Origin: Treponema_I sp045599005
GTDB lineage: Bacteria > Spirochaetota > Spirochaetia > Treponematales > Treponemataceae
Assembly (NCBI GenBank): GCA_045599005.1
Contig: JAZRVF010000015.1
Coordinates: forward strand, 140,074 to 204,073
DNA: 64,000 nt
Direction of reading: 5' to 3'
Position numbers and translations under genes: made by a program. Positions 1 to 8,544 of this stretch are shown one piece after another; the stretch's first letter is position 1; each line of letters opens with the position of its first letter. The notes beneath the pieces were generated by a model. It searched no databases and was not told where the DNA came from. It was given only the letters and a program-made list of their open reading frames with translations.

Positions 1-174
1 TACGACTATGCAAACGAAATCTACGTTCTCACAAATTTACTGGCAGAGATGGATAATTTCTACAATGGCAACAGCCTGTTTGATTCAGAAGAAGAAATTG
101 CAGAATACTATGTATATGATGTTATGGATGCACTCGATTTCTTCAATACTTACTTCCCTGAAGCAGATTTCTGA
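1..174 (+). CDS. C-terminal part of an unknown protein (truncated by window edge)
   Basis: Frame 1 is open from the first base to a TGA at 172-174 and gives 57 residues ending in FFNTYFPEADF. The peptide is acidic and rich in Tyr, Asp and Glu, with no recognisable motif. A strong terminator follows about 30 bp later, which supports this being the real end of a gene. The function cannot be told from the visible part. Confidence 0.5.
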   Translation, partial: YDYANEIYVLTNLLAEMDNFYNGNSLFDSEEEIAEYYVYDVMDALDFFNTYFPEADF

Positions 175-204
175 TTGACAGAAAACACTGATCAACAGAC
201 AGAG

Positions 205-257
205 AAACCGCAGACCAGTTCGGGATGAATTCCGGACCGGTCTGCGGTTTTTTATTT
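205..257 (+). terminator. Rho-independent terminator after the partial first gene
   Basis: A long inverted repeat (left arm from 208, CCGCAGACCAGTTCGG; right arm ends with GGTCTGCGG at 247) is followed by TTTTTTATTTT. The stem is about 14-16 bp with one or two mismatches. It separates the partial gene from mraY. Confidence 0.85.
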
Positions 258-355
258 TACTAATGTTTTTTTTTCAGATTCCGTTAATCAAAAATGAGAA
301 ACGGGGTTCTGTCAGAATAGTGGATCCCTTTTCAATCTAAAATACAGAGGACAAA

Positions 356-1420
356 ATGCTTTATCTTTTTGCATCATGGCTCATGAATTATTTTGGCCCG
401 GCCAGACTGCTTCAGTCTTATACGATTCTTATCGGTCTGGCACTTTACGTAGGCTTTTTCATCACTTTTTCTGTTCTGCCGAAATTCTACAGCAAACTCC
501 CTCATGACAGGGGACGCGAATTCACTGCAACCGCGGAAGCCGCAAAAGGCAAACCTACAGGAAGCGGTGTTGTTTTTGTCTCGATTTTCGTACTTATCGC
601 TTTTCTGTTCGTGCCAATGAACTGGCAGCAGATTGCGGTTCTTGTGCTCACATGGTTCATGATGCTCACCGGCTACCTGGATGACAGAAGTGTCACAAGC
701 TGGGGAGAATACCGCAAGGCAATCCTTGATCTGATCATTTCTGTAGCCGCAGCATTTGTGCTTTATTACGGAAATATTGATTCAGAGGGCAAGATCTGGT
801 TCTGGCTGCCCTTCCTCACAAACAAAATCGCAATCGCACCGTGGCTTTATATCTCAGTCTCCACAATTCTGATCTGGGTTTCCATCAACACAACAAACTG
901 CACGGACGGAGTGGACGGACTTTCAAGCACACTGGTGCTTCTCGCGCTCATCACAATGGGTGTCATTTTCTATTTTATCCTGGGACACAAAGAAATCTCC
1001 GCCTATCTTCTGGTTCCCCATCTTTACGACGGCGCTGACTGGGCAGTCATGATTTTCGCACTGGCAGGCGTTCTTATGGGCTACCTCTGGCACAACGCCT
1101 TCCCGAGTAAAGTCCTCATGGGAGACGCCGGAAGCCGCGCACTGGGATTCTTTCTGGGAGTCTGCGTCCTGAAATGCGGAAACCCCTTCATGTTCCTTGC
1201 AACTTCATCAATCATCTTTGTGAACGGCGGTCTGGGACTCCTTAAAGTTGCCCTTCTCCGCTTCTTCAAGATCAAAATCTTCTCAGAAGTCCGTTTCCCC
1301 CTTCATGACCATTTCCGTCAGAAACGCGGCTGGTCCGCAACCCAGGTTCTGATCAAATTCCTCATCATCCAGATTCTGATCACTGTAGGTCTTCTGGGCA
1401 TCTTCTTCAAAATCCGCTGA
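356..1420 (+). CDS. mraY: Phospho-N-acetylmuramoyl-pentapeptide transferase
   Basis: MraY transfers phospho-MurNAc-pentapeptide from UDP to undecaprenyl phosphate to make lipid I, the first membrane step of peptidoglycan synthesis. The 354 residues are a normal length and carry about ten hydrophobic helices. Family motifs are present: KGKPTGSG near residue 64-71, the catalytic Asp pair in YLDDRS near 108-112, NCTDGVDGLS at 181-190, MGDAGSRALG, and the cytoplasmic PLHDHF segment near 320. The start has an AGAGG Shine-Dalgarno 6 nt upstream. It is not embedded in a mur/fts cluster here; a terminator precedes it and about 670 bp of non-coding or decayed DNA follows. Confidence 0.93.
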   Translation: MLYLFASWLMNYFGPARLLQSYTILIGLALYVGFFITFSVLPKFYSKLPHDRGREFTATAEAAKGKPTGSGVVFVSIFVLIAFLFVPMNWQQIAVLVLTWFMMLTGYLDDRSVTSWGEYRKAILDLIISVAAAFVLYYGNIDSEGKIWFWLPFLTNKIAIAPWLYISVSTILIWVSINTTNCTDGVDGLSSTLVLLALITMGVIFYFILGHKEISAYLLVPHLYDGADWAVMIFALAGVLMGYLWHNAFPSKVLMGDAGSRALGFFLGVCVLKCGNPFMFLATSSIIFVNGGLGLLKVALLRFFKIKIFSEVRFPLHDHFRQKRGWSATQVLIKFLIIQILITVGLLGIFFKIR

Positions 1421-1458
1421 CCCGCTGAGCCGCAAGCTCATCAGCATTCCGCAAATCC

Positions 1459-1517
1459 CAGGCGGCAGACAAAGGCTCGGAAGCCAAAACCGAGACCCGA
1501 AAGCCCAAAGCCGCCTG
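1459..1517. other. Structured intergenic element (nested inverted repeats)
   Basis: An 8-bp outer stem (CAGGCGGC at 1459-1466 with GCCGCCTG at 1510-1517) encloses a smaller stem (CTCGG with CCGAG). It lies just after mraY, has no U-tract, and is C/G-rich compared with the following accessory region. It could be part of the mraY 3' UTR or a small RNA. No known RNA family was recognised. Confidence 0.3.
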
Positions 1518-1650
1518 TGGAAACTGCACCCGCACCCGAAGAATGCGCGTTACCGTGCATGACCTGCGGGGACGGTGGGGTTTGTTGAAAGCGGGAAATC
1601 ACTGGCAATGGTCAAAACCAAAAACTTTGCAGCTTAAGGAAGCAACAAAT

Positions 1651-1676
1651 CCCTGTTTTACAGGGTATTTTTTTTT
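1651..1676 (+). terminator. Short hairpin with T-run
   Basis: CCCTG-TTTTA-CAGGG is followed by TATTTTTTTTT. The stem is only 5 bp but the U-tract is long. It would end rightward transcription leaving mraY. It also overlaps the far end of the acetyltransferase remnant on the other strand. Confidence 0.55.
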
Positions 1677-1838
1677 CATCAGGAACGTTCTCAAGTTCCC
1701 CAATAATCCACATCCTTGTTTTTTTTAGATTCCGGTATCTGCCAGTTCATTGTATCAACATGAACCGAATGAAAACCGCGTCGAACCGCTTCTTCTTCCG
1801 CAGTCTTGAGCATCATTGAACCGATTCCGATTTTGGAT
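1660..1838 (-). pseudogene. Remnant of a GNAT acetyltransferase (C-terminal part, frameshifted)
   Basis: Read on the minus strand from 1838, the translation begins KIGIGSMMLKTAEEEA, continues RRGFHSVHVDTMNWQ, and after a one-base shift resumes as GELENVPDEK. This matches the acetyl-CoA loop (R/Q-x-x-G-x-G/S), the following helix and the C-terminal strand and tail of GNAT N-acetyltransferases of the pattern GIGS-LL-x-A, TxxxQ, GELENxP. The N-terminal half is absent: the similarity stops exactly where the solitary CRISPR repeat begins (1839). No start codon or RBS is available, so this is a dead fragment. The call rests on motif recognition by eye. Confidence 0.55.
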
Positions 1839-1869
1839 GTCGCCCCTTCACGGAGGCGTGAATTGAAAC
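1839..1869 (+). repeat. Solitary CRISPR repeat upstream of the cas operon
   Basis: These 31 bases match the array repeat at 10022-10898 except for one T-to-C change (GCCCC for GCCTC), in the same orientation. No second repeat follows at spacer distance. It lies about 220 bp before cas3 and 8.2 kb before the array, so same-orientation repeats bracket the whole cas operon. Confidence 0.9.
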
Positions 1870-2043
1870 AAACTCACTTATATACAGATTACGTTTTTTC
1901 GCTCTGAAGCTGGATTTGCCAAAAGAGATGTTGTCCAGAGAGTCATTTTTTCTCCGAAAAGCGGCTAAAAAAACATTTTTTTTCTTACCGGGACAATATA
2001 CGGCACTGTAACCGGGCAATAATGGAATAAACGAGCAGAGTGT

Positions 2044-2053
2044 GTGCTACAAT
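2044..2053 (+). promoter_or_regulatory. Candidate extended -10 promoter of the cas operon
   Basis: TGCTACAAT is an extended -10 box (TG-N-TACAAT), 36 bp before the cas3 start. No good -35 is seen, which is tolerated with extended -10 elements. It is the best candidate between the solitary repeat and cas3. Confidence 0.35.
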
Positions 2054-2088
2054 GACCAATCGGGAGAAAAGGAAAAAGGGAGAAATGA

Positions 2089-4413
2089 ATGATAACTAGT
2101 TTATATGCACATAAAAACGAATTCGGGAATCAGACTTTGGCCGAACATTTGAATAATGTTGCCAAATTGGCAGAAGAATTTGCAAAAGATTTTCTAAATC
2201 CTGATTGGGTAAAATATTCTGCTCTGTTCCATGATTTAGGGAAAGCATTTCCTGACTGGCAAAAGCATCTTCTTACAGGCAAGCAAACTTCAATAAATCA
2301 TAGTGAAGCTGGAGCTTATATTGCTTATAAAAAATTCTATGAAGATAAGTTTTGGGGAAAGATAAAATTCTTTCAAAATACCGTTTCATATTTAGTAGCA
2401 GGGCATCATGCTGGGTTGCCAGATTTTCATCCAGGTTCTGGAAATGATTTGAAGGGACTTTTGAATAATGAAAAAATCAGAAAAATGTCAGATGAACTTC
2501 TTAAAATGGAAAAACTTTCTGTCATTCTCAAAACAGAATTACCAAAGTCTTTACCATTTGGTGCTAAAGAGCTTTCTGTTGATTTTATAAATGATTTTCA
2601 TCTTTGGATTCGTATGCTTTATTCTTGTCTTGTTGATGCAGATTTCCTTGATACAGAAAAATTTATGACCCCAGAGGAATACGCACGCAGGGGAAATTAT
2701 GACCCCCTTGAAGAATTGAAGAAACGCTTTGATTCCTTTATGGCAGAGAAGCAGGACAATGCTAAAAAATCAAAAATAAATGACATCAGAAAAAATATTT
2801 ACAACTCGTGTATTGAAAAATCAAAATTACCCTCAGGGTTTTATTCTTTGAATGTTCCAACTGGTGGTGGAAAAACTTTGGCTTCTATGGCTTTTGCATT
2901 GAATCATGCTTTATTAAATGGGAAAAAGAGAATCATAACTGCAATTCCTTACACAAGCATTATTGAACAAACATCAAATGTTTATAAATTTGGGACAGAT
3001 GATATTGCAGAAATAGAAGAATTGAAAAAGAACGGTAAGTATCTGTTTGGAGAAGAAAATGTCCTTGAACATCATTCAAATTTTGATTTTGACAAAAAAG
3101 AGAATGCAGAGATTTTGAAAAAACTGAAACTTTCCTGCGAAAACTGGGATGCACCAATAATTGTAACTACAAATGTTCAGCTTTTTGAATCATTATTTAA
3201 TGCTCATAGTTCTCATTGCAGGAAACTTCATAATCTTGTTAATTCGGTGATAATTCTTGATGAAGTACAGATGTTGCCACCGGAGTTCTTAAAATCAATT
3301 CTTTCCGTGTTACAAAGTCTTGTTAAGAATTTCGGTGTAACTGTTGTTTTGTGTACAGCGACACAGCCTGCACTTACTGGGAAAATAGGTTCAAATACAG
3401 CAACTTTTGAAGGAATTCCTGAAAATCAGATAACTCACATAATCGAAAATCCAGAAGAACTTTCAGAAGCATTAAAGCGTGTTGAAGTGAACGCTGAATT
3501 TGCTAAAGAAAAACTTGTTAATTGGCAGCAGTTGGCAGATGAACTTATAGAATATGAACAGGTTTTGTGCATTGTTCAGACAAGAAAAGATTGCAGGGAA
3601 CTTCATAGATTAATGCCAAAAGGAACCATTCATCTTTCTGCTTTAATGTGTGCAGAAGAACGCAGTGAAATAATTGCAAAAATAAAGTCAAAATTGAAAA
3701 ATGGTGAACCGATTCGTGTAATTAGCACACAACTTGTAGAGTGTGGTGTTGATATTGATTTTCCAGTTGTATTCAAAGCATTATCTGGTCTTGATTCTAT
3801 TGCTCAGGCAGCCGGCCGTTGTAATCGAGAAGGAAAGATCAAAGATTTTGGCAAAGTTTTTGTATTCAATCCACCTTCAAAGATTCCTGCTGGACTTTTA
3901 CGAAAAGGAGCAGATGCAACAAATTCTTTATTTAAAAAGTATGATTATAAAATAGAACTAACTCCTCAAATATATTCTGAATATTTCAAGAATTATTTTT
4001 GGAGCATAAAAGATTTTGATAAACCAGATTTTGATTCTACAATGATAAAAGAAGCAAGATATGGTCAATTCCAATTCAGAACTTTGTCGGACAACTATCA
4101 TTTGATAGACAGTGGTTTTCAAGGAACTGTTTATATTTATTTTGAATCAGAAAAAACTGGTAAAAACAACCTTGATTTGCTTGAATTGTTGCGTAAAGGA
4201 GAAATTACAAAAAGTCTTATGAGAAAATTGAATAGATATTCTGTGAATCTTCCTTTAAATGAAATAAAAGAGTTGGTTGATTCTGGGCGAGTCATTAAAC
4301 CGTATGCAGATATGGATATTTTCATCCAGTCTTTGGATGATAAAAATCTTTACCAAAACGGTTTGGGATTGGTCGCAGATTCATTGCATTCATTTGAAAC
4401 ATATATATTCTAA
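2089..4413 (+). CDS. cas3: CRISPR-associated helicase-nuclease Cas3, type I-C
   Basis: Cas3 unwinds and degrades the non-target strand after Cascade recognises DNA. The 774 residues carry an N-terminal HD nuclease domain (AEHL near 20, FHDLGK near 47-52, AGHHAG near 110) and an SF2 helicase. Walker A is PTGGGKT near 258, the DEAD-box variant is LDEVQ near 390, and motif VI is QAAGRCNREG near 572-581. HD and helicase are fused, as usual in type I-C. The start has GGGAGA 7 nt upstream. It opens the cas operon and ends 15 bp before the chosen cas5c start. The gene is visibly AT-rich compared with the chromosomal flanks. Confidence 0.96.
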   Translation: MITSLYAHKNEFGNQTLAEHLNNVAKLAEEFAKDFLNPDWVKYSALFHDLGKAFPDWQKHLLTGKQTSINHSEAGAYIAYKKFYEDKFWGKIKFFQNTVSYLVAGHHAGLPDFHPGSGNDLKGLLNNEKIRKMSDELLKMEKLSVILKTELPKSLPFGAKELSVDFINDFHLWIRMLYSCLVDADFLDTEKFMTPEEYARRGNYDPLEELKKRFDSFMAEKQDNAKKSKINDIRKNIYNSCIEKSKLPSGFYSLNVPTGGGKTLASMAFALNHALLNGKKRIITAIPYTSIIEQTSNVYKFGTDDIAEIEELKKNGKYLFGEENVLEHHSNFDFDKKENAEILKKLKLSCENWDAPIIVTTNVQLFESLFNAHSSHCRKLHNLVNSVIILDEVQMLPPEFLKSILSVLQSLVKNFGVTVVLCTATQPALTGKIGSNTATFEGIPENQITHIIENPEELSEALKRVEVNAEFAKEKLVNWQQLADELIEYEQVLCIVQTRKDCRELHRLMPKGTIHLSALMCAEERSEIIAKIKSKLKNGEPIRVISTQLVECGVDIDFPVVFKALSGLDSIAQAAGRCNREGKIKDFGKVFVFNPPSKIPAGLLRKGADATNSLFKKYDYKIELTPQIYSEYFKNYFWSIKDFDKPDFDSTMIKEARYGQFQFRTLSDNYHLIDSGFQGTVYIYFESEKTGKNNLDLLELLRKGEITKSLMRKLNRYSVNLPLNEIKELVDSGRVIKPYADMDIFIQSLDDKNLYQNGLGLVADSLHSFETYIF

Positions 4414-4428
4414 AACATGGAGAGCATA

Positions 4429-5163
4429 ATGAAAGAGTATTTTAATAAAACATTTTGTCTTGAGGTTTGGGGCGAGTATGCGTGCTTTACCAGACCTGAA
4501 ATGAAAGTTGAGCGTGTCAGCTATGATGTTATGACACCCTCTGCTGCCCGTGCAATTTTTTCAGCAATATTTTGGAAACCTGCATTTATCTGGAAAATAC
4601 GAAAAATTGAAGTTTTGAATCCAATAAAATGGGTAAATATCAGACGCAATGAAGTTGGTGCAGTTGCCAGTGATAAAAGTAAAGGCATTTATATCGAGGA
4701 TCAAAGACAGCAGCGTGCAGGTCTCTTTTTGAAAGATGTCCGTTATAGAATCTATGCTGATTTGGTATTTATTCCACCGAGAGACCGCAAAGCAACAAAT
4801 AATCCTTTACCCGAATATCTTGTTGATTCAGCTGAAAAGACAGATTTATCCAACAAACTGACAGAAGAACACCCTAACGAAAACCCTGGCAAATACAACG
4901 CAATGTTTGAACGTAGGGCAAAAAAGGGACAATGTTTCTTCCAACCATATTTAGGCTGTAGAGAGTTTTCCTGTTACTTCAAACTTGTTGATCCAGAAAA
5001 AGAACCAGCAACTCCAATTCCTGAAACAAGAGATTTGGGTTTTATGCTTTACGATATGGATTATTCTGATGAAAAAGATATAAAACCGGCTTTCTTTAGA
5101 GCAAAAATCGAAAATGGTGTTATCAATGTTCCAGACTGGGAAAGCGAGGAGGTTAGAAAATGA
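4429..5163 (+). CDS. cas5c: Cascade subunit and crRNA-processing endonuclease Cas5c
   Basis: In type I-C systems Cas5c (Cas5d) replaces Cas6: it cuts pre-crRNA in the repeat and stays bound to the 5' handle. The 244-residue product starts MKEYFNKTFCLEVWGEYACF and carries the family's N-terminal segment (WGEYACFTRPEMKVERVSYDVMTPSAAR, abbreviated here to its two ends) with a glycine-poor RAMP fold. An in-frame ATG at 4417 lies 12 nt earlier, but GGAG at 4419-4422 is well placed only for the ATG at 4429. The stop overlaps the cas8c start by 4 bp (ATGA), showing translational coupling. Confidence 0.92.
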   Translation: MKEYFNKTFCLEVWGEYACFTRPEMKVERVSYDVMTPSAARAIFSAIFWKPAFIWKIRKIEVLNPIKWVNIRRNEVGAVASDKSKGIYIEDQRQQRAGLFLKDVRYRIYADLVFIPPRDRKATNNPLPEYLVDSAEKTDLSNKLTEEHPNENPGKYNAMFERRAKKGQCFFQPYLGCREFSCYFKLVDPEKEPATPIPETRDLGFMLYDMDYSDEKDIKPAFFRAKIENGVINVPDWESEEVRK

Positions 5164-6920
5164 TTCTTCATGCATTATATGAATATGCGCAAAGAAAAGG
5201 TGATGCTCTTCCTGAAGATGGATTTGAAAATGCAGAAATAAAATATCTTATAGAAATTAACGACGAAGGTTCTTTTGTTACTTTTCGAGACACTCAAGAA
5301 AAAGATGAAAAAGGAAATTTAAGAGGAACTATTTTTGAACACGTACCACAAGTAAAACATACGAATTCCACCAAAGCATTTCTTTTACTAGATAATTTTG
5401 GTTACATACTTCTTGATGAGAAAAAAATTAAAGCCTATATAGAGGAATTAGAAAAAGCAAAATGTGAAATAGGTGCGAACAAAGGACTTGATGCCGTTTT
5501 AAAATTCTATAAAGAAAATCGAGCTAATGGTTTTGAAAAAGTTTTTGATTCAGAATTTTGTATAGAACATGATTTGAAAAAACTCTCTTCAACTTTATTG
5601 ACTTTTGTTTTAACAGACGAAAATAATCTTATTGTACAAGACTCAGATTTGATTAGTTATTACAGAAAATCAATACAGACTGATTCAGAAGAGTCCGGAG
5701 ATGATCTTGATATAAAAGAAAGTATTTGTCTTGTTACTGGTGAGAAAAGTACAATAGCAAGAACACATGTAAAACTTAGTAGTATCTGTGAAAAACAATC
5801 ACCACTAGTTTCGTTTAATAAAGATTCCTTTTTATCTTATGGAAAAAAACAATCATATAATGCACCTGTTTCCATGAAAGCAAATTATGGTTATACAAAA
5901 GCATTGAATTACCTGGTTAACAATAAAGATGCTAAAAATAATAGATTTAGGCTTGGAAATGATACAGTCGTCTTTTGGGCTGATAAGGAAACGGCAGAAG
6001 ACTTTGAATCCGATTTTGGGTCTTTTTTCTCTTTAGCGAATGTTGACAATCCAGATAAAAATGTATTGGAAGTTAAAAACCTGTTTAATGCAATTAACAG
6101 CGGAAAATTTCGAGATATAGATTCCAATTTTTTTGTTTTGGGGTTATCTCCAAATGCTTCTCGTATTTCTGTTCGTTTTTGGGAAACAGGAAAAGTTGAA
6201 ACATTTGCAGAACGTATAAAACAGCATTTTGATGATTTTGAGATAGTCAAAAATGAAAAATTAAAAGATTTTTTGACTTTATTTGATATTCTTACTGCAA
6301 CGGCACTTCAGCATAAAATGGATAATGTTGCACCAAATTTAGTTGGTAATGTCATTCAATCAATTTTGAAAGGATTACCGTATCCTGCAGCATTACAACA
6401 GCAATGTATCAGAAGAATTAGAGCAGAAAAAGATGATCCTGAAAAAAAACAATATAAAGTCACTCGTGAAAGAGCAGCTATTTTAAAAGCATATATAAAT
6501 CGTATAAATAGAATTAATGAAAAGGAGGGAGTTACCGTGTCATTAAACAGAGAATGTAAGGACAAAGGTTACCTTATTGGAAGACTTTTTGCAGTCTTGG
6601 AAAAAGTTCAGCAGGATACTCATCCTGGTTTGAATGCAACAATTACAGACCGTTACTATGGAGCTGCTTCAACTAATCCAGTAACAGTTTTTGCTCAGTT
6701 GTTAAAACTTAATCAACACCATCTTGCAAATTATGAAAACAAAGGCTTGAAAGTTATTCGTGAAAAAGAAATCGGTGAAATTATGAGTATGATTGAATCA
6801 TTTCCTTCACATTTAACTTTTAATGAACAGTCAATGTTCGCAATTGGTTATTATCACGAGAAACAAAGTTTCTTTGAAAAAAAAGAAACTGAAGATTCTA
6901 CAGAAGAGAATAAATTATAA
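5160..6920 (+). CDS. cas8c: Cascade large subunit Cas8c (Csd1)
   Basis: Cas8c is the type I-C large subunit that reads the PAM and helps recruit Cas3. The 586 residues are a normal length. Recognisable Csd1-family stretches are CLVTGEKSTIARTHVKL near 188-205, the VKNLFNAINSGK region, FVLGLSPNASRISVRFW near 325, and the C-terminal LNRECKDKGYLIGRLFAVLE followed by RYYGAASTNP. In type I-C the small subunit is made from an internal start of cas8c. GGAGGGAGTTACC precedes a GTG at 6538 inside this frame (GTG-TCA-TTA-AAC), which would give about 127 residues and fits that known Cas11c arrangement. The gene overlaps cas5c by 4 bp and sits 11 bp from cas7c. Confidence 0.93.
   Translation: MILHALYEYAQRKGDALPEDGFENAEIKYLIEINDEGSFVTFRDTQEKDEKGNLRGTIFEHVPQVKHTNSTKAFLLLDNFGYILLDEKKIKAYIEELEKAKCEIGANKGLDAVLKFYKENRANGFEKVFDSEFCIEHDLKKLSSTLLTFVLTDENNLIVQDSDLISYYRKSIQTDSEESGDDLDIKESICLVTGEKSTIARTHVKLSSICEKQSPLVSFNKDSFLSYGKKQSYNAPVSMKANYGYTKALNYLVNNKDAKNNRFRLGNDTVVFWADKETAEDFESDFGSFFSLANVDNPDKNVLEVKNLFNAINSGKFRDIDSNFFVLGLSPNASRISVRFWETGKVETFAERIKQHFDDFEIVKNEKLKDFLTLFDILTATALQHKMDNVAPNLVGNVIQSILKGLPYPAALQQQCIRRIRAEKDDPEKKQYKVTRERAAILKAYINRINRINEKEGVTVSLNRECKDKGYLIGRLFAVLEKVQQDTHPGLNATITDRYYGAASTNPVTVFAQLLKLNQHHLANYENKGLKVIREKEIGEIMSMIESFPSHLTFNEQSMFAIGYYHEKQSFFEKKETEDSTEENKL
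6524..6920 (+). CDS. cas11c: Putative internally initiated Cas11c small subunit
   Basis: Inside cas8c, AAGGAGGGAG at about 6522-6531 is a near-perfect Shine-Dalgarno, followed after a short spacer by an in-frame GTG at 6538. Initiation there would give a C-terminal product of about 127 residues beginning VSLNRECKDKGYLIGRLF and ending with Cas8c; the span given here includes the SD. Internal translation of cas8c to make a small subunit is established for several type I-C and related systems. Its use here is inferred from the SD and its position, both typical. Confidence 0.55.
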
Positions 6921-6931
6921 GGAGTTTTATT

Positions 6932-7801
6932 ATGACTAAACTTGAAAAACGCTATGACTTTGTTCTTTACTTTGATGTAAAAGACGGAAATCCAAACGGA
7001 GACCCAGATGCTGGAAATCTTCCAAGAATTGATGCAGAAACTGGTAACGGAATTGTTACAGATGTTTGTCTAAAAAGGAAAGTTCGTAACTATGTTCAAA
7101 TGACAAAAAGTTCAGAAGCAGGTTATGACATTTTTGTAAAAGAAAAAGCAATTCTCAATAAAGAAATTGAAGAAGCTTATGCGGATATTGGAATAAAAGC
7201 CGATGAAAAAAACAAAGCAAAAGGTGAAGATGTTGAAAAAGGTCGAATAAGAATGTGTGAAAAATTCTTTGACATCAGAACTTTTGGTGCAGTTTTGAGT
7301 ACAGGTGCAAATGCTGGACAAGTTCGTGGCCCTGTTCAATTAACGTTTGCTCGTTCTGTGGAACCAATTGTTTCGTTTGAACACAGTATTACTCGTATGG
7401 CTGTTACAAGTGAAAAAGAATCAGAAAAACAAGGTGGCGACAACAGAACTATAGGAAAAAAATATACAGTTCCTTACGGATTGTATAAAGCCTGTGGTTT
7501 TGTTTCTCCTCATTTTGCTTCTTCGACAGGATTTTCTCAGGAAGACTTGGAACTCTTGTGGCAAGCTCTTTCTCAGATGTTTGAATTCGATCGCGCTGCA
7601 GCTCGTGGATTAATGACAACAAGAAGACTTATTATTTTTGAGCACAATTCTGCACTTGGTTCAAAACCTGCTGATGAACTGTTCAACCGCGTAAAATGCG
7701 AACATGTCGGAAACACTCCCGCAAGAGATTTTTCTGATTATTCAATTACTCTTGATGGAAATCCGATTAAAGAAGTTATTACAAAAGTCAATGTACTCTG
7801 A
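6932..7801 (+). CDS. cas7c: Cascade backbone subunit Cas7c (Csd2)
   Basis: Cas7c forms the helical backbone that coats the crRNA spacer. The 289 residues begin with the family signature YDFVLYFDVKDGNPNGDPD (residues 8-26) and continue with LPRIDAETGNGIVTDVCLKRKVRNYV; near 118 is RTFGAVLSTGANAGQVRGPVQ, and RAAARGLMTTRRLIIFEHN lies in the C-terminal third. AAGGAG lies 7 nt before the ATG. Its last 11 bp overlap the cas4 start. It is the last of the AT-rich effector genes. Confidence 0.95.
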   Translation: MTKLEKRYDFVLYFDVKDGNPNGDPDAGNLPRIDAETGNGIVTDVCLKRKVRNYVQMTKSSEAGYDIFVKEKAILNKEIEEAYADIGIKADEKNKAKGEDVEKGRIRMCEKFFDIRTFGAVLSTGANAGQVRGPVQLTFARSVEPIVSFEHSITRMAVTSEKESEKQGGDNRTIGKKYTVPYGLYKACGFVSPHFASSTGFSQEDLELLWQALSQMFEFDRAAARGLMTTRRLIIFEHNSALGSKPADELFNRVKCEHVGNTPARDFSDYSITLDGNPIKEVITKVNVL

Positions 7802-8432
7802 ATCAGACTACCTCCTGCTTAGCGGGCTTCAGCATCTTCGCTTCTGTCCGCGGCAGTGTGCATTGATACACATTGAACAGGAATGGACGGAAAATTTTTT
7901 TACTGCGTCAGGAAGTTTTCACCATGAAAAAGTCCATGGCGGTATTGGAGAATCCCGAAAGTCTGTAAAAACTGAAAGAAATCTTGAGATCGCTTCCAGC
8001 ACGCTGGGACTTTCTGGACGAACTGATGCCGTCGAGTTTTACCCAGATGGCAGAATAATCCCTGTTGAATACAAACACGGTGCGCCGAAAGATAATTCCT
8101 GTGACGAAATTCAGTTATGCGCCCAGGCTATATGTCTTGAGGAAATGCTGAACTGCACCATAACAGAGGGAGCGTTGTTCTACTTCAAGATCAGAAAGCG
8201 TATTCCAATAGAATTCACCGTACAATTGCGAAATGAAACACAGGAACTTGCAGATCTGTTCCACGTCTTCTGTAATTCAGGAATAACTCCCCAAGCAGTT
8301 TATTCACGGAAATGTGAAAGCTGTTCATTTATCAATTCGTGTTTTCCGGATACAGCAGGAAGAAAAAAATCTGTACAGAATTATCTGCATAGACGAATTG
8401 AGTTGGATTCCATACCGGATGATGATCTGTAG
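7791..8432 (+). CDS. cas4: Adaptation exonuclease Cas4
   Basis: Cas4 is an Fe-S RecB-family nuclease that trims prespacers and selects PAMs with Cas1-Cas2. The ATG at 7791 gives 214 residues beginning MYSESDYLLLSGLQHLRF; longer in-frame starts lie inside cas7c and lack an RBS. The N-terminal cysteine is in RFCPRQCAL and the C-terminal cluster is RKCESCSFINSCF. Nuclease residues are the GRTDAVEF Asp, the VEYKHG Glu-x-Lys and a Gln (DEIQLCAQA). It overlaps cas7c by 11 bp in another frame. Its base composition is clearly more GC-rich than the four genes before it. Confidence 0.94.
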   Translation: MYSESDYLLLSGLQHLRFCPRQCALIHIEQEWTENFFTASGSFHHEKVHGGIGESRKSVKTERNLEIASSTLGLSGRTDAVEFYPDGRIIPVEYKHGAPKDNSCDEIQLCAQAICLEEMLNCTITEGALFYFKIRKRIPIEFTVQLRNETQELADLFHVFCNSGITPQAVYSRKCESCSFINSCFPDTAGRKKSVQNYLHRRIELDSIPDDDL

Positions 8433-8448
8433 AAAGCATGAAAAAGAT

Positions 8449-8481
8449 TCAGTCTGTTTCTACAAAGCATCCATAGACTGA
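8449..8481 (+). promoter_or_regulatory. Hairpin between cas4 and cas1
   Basis: TCAGTCT at 8449-8455 pairs perfectly with AGACTGA at 8475-8481. It sits in the only sizeable gap (112 bp) of the cas operon. There is no U-run, so it may be a processing or stability element rather than a terminator. Confidence 0.35.
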
Positions 8482-8544
8482 TCATTCCCGCTTTCCCTCG
8501 CTCGCCGCTACCGTTGGCTTTTATGGAGTTTTATAAAGAGAAAA

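Noticed and set aside
1543..1728. 61-residue plus-strand frame after mraY
   Set aside because: It spans a terminator-like hairpin and poly-T, has no RBS and is antisense to the acetyltransferase remnant.
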